Below the pieces are notes generated by a model. The model did no database searches. It was not told where the DNA came from and worked only from the letters and a program-made list of their open reading frames with translations. A stretch of 64,000 nt of DNA. Origin: Gnetum montanum (taxonomy: Eukaryota > Streptophyta > Gnetopsida > Gnetales > Gnetaceae). Made by a program: the position numbers and the translations under genes. Shown here piece by piece: positions 11,521-22,689 of the stretch (within the stretch, counting starts at the first letter, position 1; each line of letters begins with the position of its first letter). The stretch covers positions 175,880 through 239,879 of the forward strand of contig MNCI01006839.1 of NCBI GenBank assembly GCA_015680685.1, written 5' to 3'.

Positions 11521-11695
11521 TGGTATTTACATGGCTTTCTATGATTTGCTAGCATACTTGTTAGATGTTGCTTAAACTGTGGTATTTACATTGTGTTCTA
11601 TGATTTGCTATCATACTTGTTAGATGCTGCTTAAGCTGTTAAAACTAGTAAATGGGGTTAGATGCTACTTAAGTTGTTAAAACTAGTTGATAGGG
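11521..11695. repeat. Short tandem duplication (about 60-bp unit)
   Basis: 'GGTATTTACAT' through 'GCTTAAACTGT' (11521-11580) is repeated at 11581-11640 with a few changes. A shorter third piece ('TTAGATGCTACTTAAGTTGTTAAAACTAGT') follows. It lies in the AT-rich gap between the LINE 5' end and the gene at 12.4 kb. Confidence 0.75.
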
Positions 11696-11699
11696 ATTG

Positions 11700-12180
11700 A
11701 ACTAATGATGTGCTACCAGAATTAAACTGATAACTTGAAAATTCGAAATCAAGAGTGTTACCACTACAATGTTATTAATTTAGCAAGCTTACATGCCTTT
11801 GTATGTTAGATTCATGTTCATTTTATATGCATATAATTGCCTTTTGAGATCAAACATGGTACATGAAACTCATCCAGACCTTAGCATTACAAGTCCTTAT
11901 GAATTTAAGATGTGTGCCACATTTGTTTTTAATGAGAAACTAAAAATAGGACTGGTAGTACAATCCCTTATTACATAATAGAGTAGATATGATTGAGTAA
12001 ATAAGTGTCCCACCACAAGATACTTGTAAGCAAAAAAGGAATTGAGCTCACAATTTTGCAATTAAAAAATGAGTGTTTTAAAACATTCTTAAGTACACTC
12101 ATTTTATATATTACATAGCTTTTGCCTTGCACCATTTCATTTTTTTAATTTTATTATCTACAAACTTGACAGATAATGAA
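11700..12180. other. AT-rich upstream DNA of the DLNLPP gene
   Basis: No coding signal or known repeat seen. An ORF at 11793-11978 has no recognisable content. Confidence 0.4.
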
Positions 12181-12185
12181 TAAAT

Positions 12186-12425
12186 CACGTGACAATTAAT
12201 AATGGCCGTCGCCGCTTGGAGAGTTAAGAGCAGTTTCTATTTCGGCAACTAGAAACTTAAAACAAAGAGAGAGAAATAGAGAGAGACAGAGCTTTTTCAA
12301 ACTTTTATAGAAAGAAATCATTACTCCAACAAACTACTTTTGGCTTTGAGCTCTGCGTTTTGCCGCTTAGAAGCACACTGGGCTCTCTTCTTCTTCGTGT
12401 TTTGCTAGTACCACTATCGTTGGAA
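12186..12425 (+). promoter_or_regulatory. Promoter/5' leader of the DLNLPP gene: G-box, short uORF, GA-rich leader
   Basis: A perfect G-box (CACGTG, 12186-12191) precedes an ATG at 12202 that opens a 16-codon upstream ORF (MAVAAWRVKSSFYFGN, stop at 12250-12252). A GA-rich stretch (GAGAGAGAAATAGAGAGAGA, 12268-12287) follows, typical of plant 5' leaders. The transcription start cannot be fixed from sequence alone. The uORF might reduce translation of the main frame if transcription starts upstream of it. Confidence 0.45.
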
Positions 12426-13720
12426 ATGGTTGAAACGAGTGGAAAAAGAAGAGGAGAGGAAGAAAACGATGAGATGACGACGACGCTGCTTGTTGCTGCC
12501 CAAGCGTTGGTGGAATTGAGGAAGGGGCCGTGGTTTCTGCCCTACCCAAATGGGGACAACACCAAAGGTGCTCTTTCTCCTATCTCTCTCCCTCCCTCTG
12601 CGCCAACATCAACACCGTCGGCCCTATCGGCATTGCTGCTGCCCCTGCCCTTGCCATTGCCGTTGCCGCCTTTTCCTGTTCAGGTTGAGGCTGAAGCTCA
12701 AGTGCTCCTACCCTTGCCCCTGTCGTCGTTGTCGACGGCAGCTACCAAAATCAGTGAAATCAATGACAAAAGTGAAAGTGAAAGGGTGAAGGATAAGAAA
12801 CGACACAGCCCCACAAGTCCCCTGTTATTGTCACGATTATGAAGTCCTAGTAGCAGCCATGTTCATGTTCATGTTCATGTTCATGGTACTGATGCTACTG
12901 ATGTTGATAATGAGGGCGTGCCATCGCTTCTAAGTCTGTGTCGACGGTGAAGGCGAAGTTGGAAGCACAAGCACAAGTGCAATCCTTCTCCGCAGCAGCT
13001 ACGGCTCCTCCTCCACGTCTTAAGAAGAAGAGGAGGATTCTTCAGCGGCGGCCCTATCAAGCTTAGGTACTGCCATCCTTCTTCTTTTCTTTGCTTTTTT
13101 GTTTTTCATACTTGCGTTTTCCTTTCACTACTTTGCGCTCTGTGCTTGTGGGTTTTCATTATGTATTTTTGTGTTACTCAGATTTGTAGTAAATATCCAC
13201 GGTTGTATAGGAGTATGGTTTTCAGTTTCATCTATGACAACAGTTTTTAACACTCAAAATTTTGGCTCTATGAAACAGAAAAATGGTAAAAATGATTAGA
13301 AAAGGAAGCTCACAACCATGCTTGAAGAGCTTTCTGCAGAAAATCAACATCTCAAACAGGTATGCTCTCATTGTTTCAATGTTTATTTTTTTATCCATAG
13401 CTTTTGTAGTTTAATTCTAAACAATATTATGAACATTTTCTCTTATTTTATTTTGAATTTTGGATTTGGGTTGCAAATTATCCTGACTCAACAGAAAATG
13501 GAAATGCTGAAAATGTTGAAACATTCTCTACAACAGCAGGTAAACATCTTATTATTATAACAGTAGCTTATATGTTGGGAATTTTCATTAGTAAGAGTAA
13601 ATTGAGTAATGATTTTTTTTCTTCATTCTATAGATCTCAAAAGCAAATGGGTATTTTATTCCGGACCTCAATTTGCCTCCTAAATTCCAGATGGAGCACC
13701 ACACAAGCAAATGGATATAA
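12426..13720 (+). pseudogene. Four-exon gene encoding a coiled-coil protein with a C-terminal EAR motif; exon 1 damaged
   Basis: Exon 1 (12426-13066) starts MVETSGKRRGEEENDEM, continues Pro/Leu/Ser-rich, then has an HVHVHVHV run and a basic KKKRRILQRRPY segment that could be a nuclear signal. Exon 2 (from 13279 or 13300 to 13359) gives KRKLTTMLEELSAENQHLKQ. Exon 3 (13495-13539) gives KMEMLKMLKHSLQQQ. Exon 4 (13634-13720) gives ISKANGYFIPDLNLPPKFQM and ends in TAA. Exons 2-4 have clean GT/AG borders and all join in phase 0. Leucine heptads suggest a short coiled coil. DLNLPP is a DLNxxP-type EAR motif, which in plants recruits TOPLESS co-repressors, so a nuclear repressor role is inferred. Exon 1 carries TGA at 12840 and needs one frame change to reach the basic segment; TAG closes it at 13064. 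A TAG at 13297 can be avoided by the acceptor at 13299. I do not recognise the family. Confidence 0.6.
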
Positions 13721-16440
13721 TATCTCCTCACCGGATCACTTGAAAACTCTTAAATTGTTTAATTTGTTTGGGAGGCTTGTAACATTCAATTGTCCTTGGC
13801 CCCCCTTCAGTTTATAATGAATGCCACTGCTGAATTCATTGTGGTGTGTTATTCTGAGGGATAATTGAATTAATTTCATTCGAATTGTTTGATATTCCAT
13901 ATTCAAACATATGCATATATAAAGGAGAAGCAAATATATATTAGTTTTTATATGCTATTGAAACACTATATGGTTCTGTAATTTTTGGAAACTATCATGT
14001 CCCTTCTATATATATGTTACGGTATAATTAAAACAAAGTTCTAAAAGCTATGATTTCATGCCTGCCTTTATCCTTCCAAACATGTCTGCTAGTCTATGGG
14101 ATAATACCATGAGTTTTCTATACCGTCCTTTTTTTAAGTATACAATAAGAGTTTTTTGAATGCTTTTCGGAGGGAGTTTCTTGCGAAATAATTTGACATT
14201 GCTATAAGTTACCCATAATCATAAATGGACAGATACTTAGAATGGTAATTCTGAGCATATGTGAAGTATATGACTATGGTAAGAATTACCTTGATTGGCT
14301 TAGCTTCTCCTCTTCCAAACAAGGCGTTGAACATTTGATGATCTATTTCCTGGCACACTGCAATGTTTATGTTACATTGTTAATATGCATAATGCACTGG
14401 AGTGGTGCCTTAACGGTAGGATTAAACGTTAGTTGACTTGGAAAGGAGTGATTCTAGTAGTAGTAGTAGGTTTGAAACTACTTAATTACAGTATAATAGA
14501 TGTGGGGAAATCTCAAGGTATGTCGTTTCAGCTTCCCTACGTTGTTGTTGCATGAACTCATCATGATCTCATGGATGTTGTTTGGACCAATCATTCTTAA
14601 CCTATTGGTTCACTACAAGTTAAAGTTGTTTTTTAAGCACTTCTAAGTGATTGGTAAGGGTTATCACAGCCTAAACTATGATAATATGTTACTTAAAAGA
14701 TGCTAATAAAAAAACTTTGGTAGAATGTAGGTGTAATATGAAATGCTTTCAATACAACTTTAAAAAGAAAATAAAAAAAAAACACTTGGTTAACATTATT
14801 AAGGTAGTAGCTCAATTTAAAGTGTATTGGTTTGACAACCTTAATCTAATTTTATTATATAATCATGGTTTCATGAATTCAAATTCAATAAACATTCTAT
14901 TTTGTTCATTGTTTTGAAAATTATTTCACCTATACAAATATTTGTTGGGGTGTTGGAACTCAAAACATTTTTTTATAGCATTTACCCTTAATTAATATAG
15001 TTCAAGTAGCACTCGATAACTCACTATTGCCCATTAGAATTGAACCCATAACTTGAGCTTCTAGAATTAGCAAAGGAGTCCTACTTTGAATGACACCTAA
15101 AGCATCGTTATATTTCTCTATAATTCTTCTAATGTAGCCTATTGGCTTTATGTCTTGGAGTGTATCTAGAGTCAAATTCTTTTTGGATTCCACCACCCTC
15201 TTAAATTAGCAAAGGAACTAACAATATATTGTGCTAGGATGAATCACCAAAAGAAAATGAGCACAAGAAGAGAGCAAGTTCAATAGGCATTAGCAATTAA
15301 AGGCTTTACACAAAGAAAACACATTCAATATAAAAAGATAGTTGCACCAATAGTGAAGTAAAGAATCATATTTAAATATGGTACTTAGAGGTTATTTTAG
15401 TTAGATGTCAAATTTGCATTTTCTAATAGGGATCTATAAGAAAAAATATTTTTTTAATCGAATGAACATCCTTAGATCTATAGTGGTTGGGTCACAAGAT
15501 AATTTCATTAATAAAACAAACAAACAAAACAACATATAAACTGTTATTCACATTTTCCTTCTAGAGATATAACTAAACAATATTGTTAGTTCCTTTGAAA
15601 TTTTGCAGCATTCCTTCAAAGAGCCAAAGTAACAATTCATATTGATGTTCCTACCATACACAAACCAAATAAACCATGGAAGTATTATCCACATTTTATC
15701 TTCTTGTCCTCTATAATGTTGTTGTTACCAATTTGATGAATAGTTCTATAGTTGACTATAATGTTGTAGATGTGATGTCACAACTTGAGATGCAAAGTTG
15801 CAATTGTAATAAATGCTTATAAATATGATTTACCTACTACATTTGTTACACCATTAAGTTAGTAGGTAGCCAAATTCTTGCAATTTATTTTTTTATTTGA
15901 GTAGTGAGTGTTTGTAGCATGTGTTTGATTCCAATGGATACATCTAAATGTAACCATGAATGACAATAATCACCAAGATTGATTCTTACATATTGCAGCA
16001 CTTAGACATCACATAGTTTTACTTTCATTGCAATTTATTTTCAATGCAATATAGCTTAAATATTTTACACTTTCATTATTTATTAAACCATGGTAGAATG
16101 GATACAACTTAACTTCGAGCATTAAATTTATATCCACTTGGCAATCTGAGCAACTAGCTACATGATACACCCAGTAGTGCATTAGTTTGGTAACCCTAAG
16201 AATTTATGTGAATAATCTAGAAATGTGATGACAAGCTAAGGAATGGATGCTCATCATCCATAGGATAGTTTAGCAATTATCTTCTTATTTTAGTAATTAA
16301 ATTCTATGTTTTTATTTAGCTTATCTATAATTAAAGAACATAAACCCATCATATGTTTTGCTTAGACTAAACTATAGGATTAAGGATTTACCATGAGCCT
16401 AAGTGGGTAGACAACAATACCTAATTATAGTCTAACTCCC
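13721..16440. other. Unassigned AT-rich DNA
   Basis: The 3' flank of the DLNLPP gene followed by about 2.7 kb with no recognisable domain. A minus-strand ORF at 15002-15196 (MVESKKNLTLDTLQDIKPIG) is open but matches nothing I know. No clear repeats or LTR ends found. Confidence 0.4.
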
Positions 16441-17650
16441 TAAACAGTGATGCTAGTACTATCCATGAATTATGACACAGTCTATAGTGATACTTATAAA
16501 TCATATGGTAGAGTGTTGGGCATATTTGCTACACACAAAGGGCCTATCAATTTCAGATACTCATTGATCATGTGGTCATGGAAGAAGAAAAGCTCAAAAA
16601 AGAGAAAGTGCGGAGAGTACAATAGGGATCCATCCTTTTATGAGAGGAAGATGCGTGCCCACAATATACAAGAAGAAAAAAAATCATTTAGATGAGGTGG
16701 TTTAGAGGAAAACCTTGTTAATCTAGAAATTCATTACAGAAACTATGGCCAAGGTTGACAAAATGTGGGACTCGATGGATTACACATTTTCGTAAACTTG
16801 GAATGTAGTACAAGACAAAACAAAAGAGACATGAGCATAGTAGTAGGAGATAAAAAAAAAAAATAGGGAAGGACATACATAAGCAAAAAGAGAAAATTAC
16901 TACAGTGGAATAGGTTGATGATTTAGAAACATAAGAACATGATGGATGCAACATTTGCCAATATGAACATTCTAAAGGATGTTGTCCTATCATGAAATAT
17001 TTGCATGAATCAGGGACATATGCTAGGAATGCTAAGTTGATCAAGAACTAGATGTCTAGGAGATTACCTTATCATCAAGGCAATTACTGATAGCCTTACC
17101 AACAACAACATTGCTATCTAATTGGTGCTTCTCTTCAACTTCAAAAGTAGTACTACTAAAAATCCACAATCATGGAGGATGCCACCTCCCAAGTAGCAGT
17201 GTCCTTATCACCAACATAATCCTTATGGATATTACATCCAATAGCCTATTTCTCCTAGTGATGCCATTGCTCATGTACCTTCACATTACAACTATCATCT
17301 AGAATATCATCAACCCACTACTTTATGTGTTGAATCATCATGTTATGCCTCTTATCAATTGTTGGAACCCTATTAACATTCTCACACTTTACTTCCACCA
17401 ATGCCACCACCATTAATACAAGGTAAGTTTTTTCCACAACCATAACCTAAAAATGCAACATGTGTGATGAACATGTAGGGTGATGATTATTATGGTTCTT
17501 TGTTCAAGTGTGCTTGCACAGTAGAATGTGGAAATCAATCCAACAGAGGACATTGTGTTACATGATGGTGAGGTGCAAGAATTATGATGAAGAACACTTA
17601 ACATTTTTTTCCTCTAACAAAGAGAAAAACATCAATCATTCAATCTCAAG
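16440..17650 (+). pseudogene. Gypsy gag fragment (+ strand) with zinc-knuckle region
   Basis: On the plus strand about 16740 reads 'MAKVDKMWDSMDYTF'. About 16940-17050 reads 'DGCNICQYEHSKGCCPIM', then 'KYLHESGTYARNAKLIKN'. The same blocks occur in gag of the gypsy copies on the minus strand ('DGGCDVCQYEHPKGCCP' in G3). This is therefore the nucleocapsid part of a related element in the opposite orientation. The CxxCxxxHxxxC spacing is knuckle-like but not the classic CX2CX4HX4C. A spliced-looking ORF on the opposite strand (16718-17044) is a shadow. No LTR or PBS was found next to it. Confidence 0.7.
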
Positions 17651-18749
17651 AAATAATATCATTACAACAAATTCATTAACAAAATTCAACCATATATCTT
17701 CAAGTTCTCTAAATAATTTAATTATATTATCTTTTTTATATCTCTCTATATGTCTCTATATCCCTTATGTATTTCCTCTTATAGTTTCACTTCAATCCAG
17801 TGCAAAATGACTTCAATTGATGGTTGCAATAACTTCCTGACTAATGGTTGTGACCTGTTTGTGAGTTGTAACTAGGTCACAACTACTTTTCTAAAAGTAG
17901 AATCATCTAGTCAATCAACTATTGTAAGGGACTATGATCAATAGTCTTAGTCAGCTATTCCCAATGGTCGAGTAAGCGAATTAACTTGAAAAAATTCATA
18001 ATGACTACAACAGGGATGCAAGTCGTAGGTACTTGCATTGATGGGTTTCCTTTTCTATTACAAAATAAATTACAAGTGGTTGCAAATGAAGAAAACTCTA
18101 GGCTACAGTCTCAATTGGGTCACATGATCTTGCAGTACCTTATCCAACTCATATACAACTTCGGTGCTACCACCAACTCTGCTTAAAGGTAGCTCCACTT
18201 GTTTCTTAGTTTTTTGATGCTAGAAATTAACTTGTGATGGTTGTATGGTAGGCATTGTTCACTTGACAAATTAGAAACTCATTGGAAATCAATTTCTAAG
18301 TTAAGACTTTGAGCTATGAGCAACTACAGATTACAACAATGCATTGCTTTCCATCCAAGCTTGGAAAATAGAGGAAATAAAGTGAAAGGGATATCAATTA
18401 ACATCCTAACATAGCCCCCCAACTAGCTCTTTATCATCTCGATAAAAGAGAGAAGAAGAATGCATGTGAATTAATGGAAATACGATAAATAAGAGAGCAA
18501 ATAGTAGAATCAATACCCTCTATCATAACATGTCAAACATACAAAAGAGAGAAGGGGAAGAAGAAGTGGGAGACAAAGATACTTAAGTTGGAGGGGTTGA
18601 GCCTTTCCCTAAAGGGGGTGCAAGAGCCTTTCCTAAAGGAGGAGGTTGAGGTGCATCATCACGTACCTCCTCACTCATAAAGTCTTGCTCCATCACCTTA
18701 TCATTCACCTATTCGCATTCAATGATTAGGGATTTGATGGGTGCTGGTA
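17651..18749. other. Unassigned segment between the gag fragment and gypsy copy G1
   Basis: AT-rich. A plus-strand stretch at 18050-18186 (QNKLQVVANEENSRLQSQL) looks helical. A minus-strand stretch near 18690-18590 is Pro-rich ('EVRDDAPQPPPLGKALAPPL'). Neither is recognised. G1 sequence homologous to G2 begins abruptly near 18750. Confidence 0.35.
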
Positions 18750-19329
18750 GCCTATTTTTCTAGTTCCACAACCAATATTGGTAGCCTGTTATTGAGTCTA
18801 CGGGATGTGCTTTGAATTCCCATCATTTTTTTTTGGATTTTATGTTTTTATGGATTTTTTGATGGAAACCACACCATGTAAAGACTTGACTTCCTATTAT
18901 TGGTTGACAATGGAATGGTAAGAAATTCATGAAAACACTCATGCACTAAAGAGGGTAGGCAAGTATAGAGAGCATCAAATCCCATTGAAGTCACATCCTT
19001 ATCAATCCATTTAATCATTTACAAGTTTAGAAATTACAAAGGTTAGAAGTATGTTAAAGTTTCATTAAAGAAAGGAACCTCATATTTCCAAAACAATGAA
19101 CACCATAGAGTTTTGTGGATGGGTGGATGATGTGGACTAACTACCTCTTCCATGAAAAAGAAACTATGTCTTAGTTATCAATACCAAAATTCAAAGATTG
19201 AATCTAGACATTAGCAATCAAAAACATTAAGTACAAACCACCATTAGCAAACAGTTACAGCATCACTATTTCCTATGAACAATAAAGGAAAACAAAGTAG
19301 AACATTAGAAAAAATAAGAAAAACACACA

Positions 19330-19455
19330 TCAAAATAAAGTAAAATACAAAAAAAAATGTAAAATATGTAAGAAAGAAAAAACTACACTAACGATGTTGT
19401 AAAACAAAAAGTGTAAAAACAAAAATGTGTAAAACAAAAAAGTGTAAAAAATTAG
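19330..19455 (-). repeat. A-rich short tandem repeat downstream of integrase (G1)
   Basis: Repeats of 'GTGTAAAACAAAAA' type on the plus strand. The same tract follows integrase in G2 (32390-32430) and G3 (45090-45180). G4 has a weaker T-rich version on its own sense strand (54500-54545). It is therefore part of the family rather than a local accident. Confidence 0.6.
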
Positions 19456-19499
19456 GTAGCCACTTTGAGTGATTAGCATGGATGGCCATCTCTTCTATG

Positions 19500-20560
19500 A
19501 TGAGTTGAAAGGAGGAGATCCAAAATATTGAGTGAGGTTGTCCATCCAAGGAGGTGCTACTAGAACTAGCTCTCTTGGGCTCATGGAAAGGTTTAACTTA
19601 TTGTGTGTTGATCAATATCTTCTTATTTGGGCTTTCAGGTTTGTAGATCAACATGGCCCTAGAGGAAAAGGTTTTATAAATGATGTAAGGCCCTTCCATG
19701 TTGAGCAGTAGGCCCAAAGAGCATCATTAGTTTTAGTGCTCTAGTCTCTCCTATATTTGCTAATTTTTCTAGAAAAGATCTTAGTGATCTTCCTATTTGT
19801 AACCTTAGCTTGACCATTGGCTTAGGGATGGCAAGGTATTGTTAATTTATGTTCTACCCCCAAGCATTGCATGATTTTTCAAAATGTGGTGCCGATAAAG
19901 TGAGTACCATTATCAAAAATCAGTGCACATGGCATTCCAAACCTGTTTACAACATTTTATTGTACAAAATGAGTAGCTGCAGAGAATGTATAGTTAGTGA
20001 CAACTACTACTTCTACCCATTTTGTACAATAGTTAAAAGTGACTATGATGTATGCCTTTCCATTTGATATGGGTGTGATGGGACCCATGAAGTTAATGCC
20101 CTAGATGTTAAAGGGTTTTAGTGGTTAGATCCACTATTGAGGTCCCTCCATACAAGTAGTCATCCCAACACCACATTGGTAGCATTCATAAGAGCAGATG
20201 AATTGGTAAGTGTCCTTGAAAAGTGTTGGCCAATAATATCCTACCATTGAGATCTTAATAGCCATGCATCTTCCAGCATAGTGGCCCCCACAAGGATCCT
20301 CATGAGCATCTTAGAGAACATGCAGTTAATTAGCATTAGGAACGTACCAACAAGCCAAACCATTAGTGCACACCTTATAAAGATGTCCATTGATCTCCAT
20401 GAAGCATTTGGCCTAATGAAGAAATTATTGTTTCTTCTTATGGTCCAACTCTTATGACATCTCTTGAGTGAGAAGATAAGTGAGGATTCCATTGTACCAG
20501 TTACATTTAGCAAGCACTTGTTCATTTATAGCACAAGCAAAGAGGAGTTCATCAGGAAAT
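19500..20560 (-). pseudogene. G1 integrase remnant
   Basis: The zinc-binding HHCC region is legible at about 20340-20170: 'DAHEDPCGGHY', 'MVGYYWPTLFKDTYQFICS', with the last Cys pair partly lost. The catalytic core follows with 'INFMGPITPISNGKAYIIV' (first Asp replaced by Asn), 'NYCTKWVEVVVVTNYT' and 'ALIFDNGTHFIGTTF' (second Asp present). Then come 'CHPxANGQAKVTNRKITKI' and 'KYRRD'. The C-terminal part is removed by a deletion at about 19698, where G2 has about 315 extra bases. The enzyme class joins element cDNA to host DNA; this copy cannot. Confidence 0.8.
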
Positions 20561-20573
20561 TGATTAGGTAGTG

Positions 20574-20574
20574 N
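20574..20574. other. Single N marking a join in the assembly (RNase H of G1)
   Basis: The base is N. Compared with G2, the RNase H/integrase linker sequence (roughly 33870-34155 equivalents) is missing exactly here. The N probably stands for a gap or misjoin rather than one unknown base. Confidence 0.6.
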
Positions 20575-21850
20575 GTAAACCCACAATTCTTTGGATCACA
20601 CAATGGATGTAGTAAGGACATTTTTAATCATCCAACTATGTAAGCATGGCTTCCAAAGCATAATTTGATGCATCTGTCATGATGTGGAATGGTCTAAACC
20701 AACCAGGTGATCTTGGAATTGGAGTTTCTACAAGCTTCTACTTGAGTTGCTGGAATGCTTTCTTGCATTTCTTAGTCAAATAAACAAACCATTCTTCTTT
20801 GTTATCTCTACTAATGGTTTGGCAATCTTAGAGAAATTCTCTATGAACCACTGATAGTAGCCAATATGACCAAGGAATGACTGAACATCTTTGAAAGTTT
20901 CTAGTTGATGGGTAATTCCTTGGCTTTTTTGCCAATTGAGCAGAAGGTTAGTCTCCACACACCTTTTTAGCACTTGCTCAAGGCAGTCCAAGGCTTGCTT
21001 AAATGTAGTGCCATAGGTGGAGAAGTCATCCATGAAGACTTCCATCCCACTACCAATCTGCTATTGAAAGATGCTTAGAACAAGGCATTAGAAGGTTTGC
21101 AGGGGCATTGCACAGACTAAATGATGTCTTTTTGTATGCAGAAGTTTACTAGGGACTTGTGAATGTTGTTTTGGCCTAATTCTTGTGTGCAATATGAATT
21201 TGGTTATAGCCACTATAACCACCCAAAAATTGTAGTAGTAATGCCTAGAGATGGTATCCAACACCTGGTCCACAAATGACAATGGAAAATAATCTTTGTA
21301 AGTCACCATGTTCAACAGCCTAAAGTTAATACAAACTCTTCACTTGCCACCTTTCTTTGGAACTATTACAAGTGGGCTAACCCACTCACTCTCCATAATG
21401 GAATAGATGAACCCTTCCTTGAGGAGTTGTTCAATCTCCTCCTTAATTATCTACTTTAGTTTGAGATTCAACCATTGTTATGGCTACCTCTTTGGCTTTA
21501 TGGAAGGATCTCTATAGATGCGGTGTTGGAATATCCTAGGATCAATATTAGTGAGTTTAGGATATGACCAAGAAAAGGCTATTGGCCATTTGTTGACCAC
21601 CTTCAATAGCTTTCTTTTTTTTTCAAGAGAAGATTAACATTGATTATCACTGACTTTTCATGATTTAGAAAAGCATATTCCATTCCAACAAGTAGAGTTT
21701 TCAACTTTAGGGGTTCCTATTTGAAATTTTCAAGGATTTCCAACTCTCCCCAATTAGTATCATCAAGTTCATTATCAAATATTTGGCAATGAAATTACTC
21801 TAGTTCATTCATGCCTTCAACATATGCACTTGTCAAGCTCTCAGTTGGTT
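20575..21850 (-). pseudogene. G1 reverse transcriptase and partial RNase H
   Basis: Minus-strand frames show 'NMVTYKDYFPLSFVDQVLDT' (about 21310), the catalytic box 'MEVFMDDFSTYGTTF' (21045 downwards), 'ALDCLEQVLKRCVETNLLLN', and 'SFLGHIGYYQWFIENFSKIA' before RNase H. The pattern FMDDFSxxG with 'LExVLKRCxETNL' is that of Athila/Tat-type Ty3 elements. The stretch between the catalytic core and the RT thumb has been shortened relative to G2/G3. Confidence 0.85.
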
Positions 21851-22009
21851 CCCTGCAAATTATTGAGCTCCTATTAAGATAAGCTGTCAACCACTAGGTG
21901 CTCTCCTATTTTGTGGTTGCTATGTACAGGCACCTTTGGATTTCAAACACATCTGCACACTATCTCCATGTTGTGATGGATGTACTTTTTATGGATCATA
22001 GTTTTTGCA

Positions 22010-22420
22010 TACAATTTCACCTTGTATCACTGTATGCAATGCATGGAACTCTCTTTTTCTCTATCTTTTCAAATACATTTTCCTTGGAAATCTCCAAGGA
22101 AAGGTCTCTGATTCCCAACCGTGCATCATTGGTGCTTAACCAAGCCCTTCCCATGATGATTGGGAAGTCCCCCTTGCAATTATCAACATAGATCACTAAG
22201 AAGTTAGTAGGATAGGACCACCCACAAATGGTGGTTACAATGTCCTCCACCAGTCCAAAAGGAATAGTGATGAACTAATCTACAAACTTAGGATGAATTA
22301 AGCTCTTCTTGAGTGGAGGCAAGTTCTAGGCTTTGTACATCTTATGAGGACTCAAATTTACATAAGAACCTAAATTAAGAAGAGCCTTGCAAGGCTCATT
22401 CCCAGCAAGGATTAGATCTT
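22010..22420 (-). pseudogene. G1 aspartic protease remnant
   Basis: Reads 'KALLNLGSYVNLSPHKMY' where G3 has 'NALLDSGSSGNLISHEMY', so the catalytic Asp is Asn and the DSG box is gone. Downstream 'MEDIVTTICGWSYPTNFLVI' and 'GDFPIIMGRAWLSTNDARLG' fit the flap and C-terminal half ('FPIILGRPFLAT' type). Retroviral-type proteases cut the Gag-Pol polyprotein. Confidence 0.75.
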
Positions 22421-22689
22421 TTTTGGAAAGGTGACCAACCTTAATCTAATCAATTACCACATGGGTCAACATGATGGTATGCACTTTGGAAGGTATTTAG
22501 TTTGAAGGGAACTCAAATGGAGTAGATGCAAAGGATGTGGGAGAAGTGGGACTATCAGTTGCATATGTTTGTAAGGGCTTTATAGGACTGTTGATTCAAA
22601 ATAGTCTTTTCTAGGATTTGGTTTCCAAACCACTCAGCTAAGGAGCTGGTTATAAGTTAATAGCCTTGGTGGAATTTCGTTGCTATGGT

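Noticed and set aside
13099-13299. ORF reading through the first intron of the DLNLPP gene
   Set aside because: Starts inside the intron, is hydrophobic by T-richness, and runs into exon 2 only by chance of frame.
15002-15196. Possible aspartic protease start ('LEAQVMGSILMGNSELSS')
   Set aside because: No D[ST]G box or flap region follows, and nothing around it belongs to a retroelement.
16718-17044. Minus-strand 108-codon ORF with a hydrophobic stretch (looks membrane-like)
   Set aside because: It is antisense to the plus-strand gag knuckle block; the hydrophobic run reflects the complementary A-rich lysine codons.
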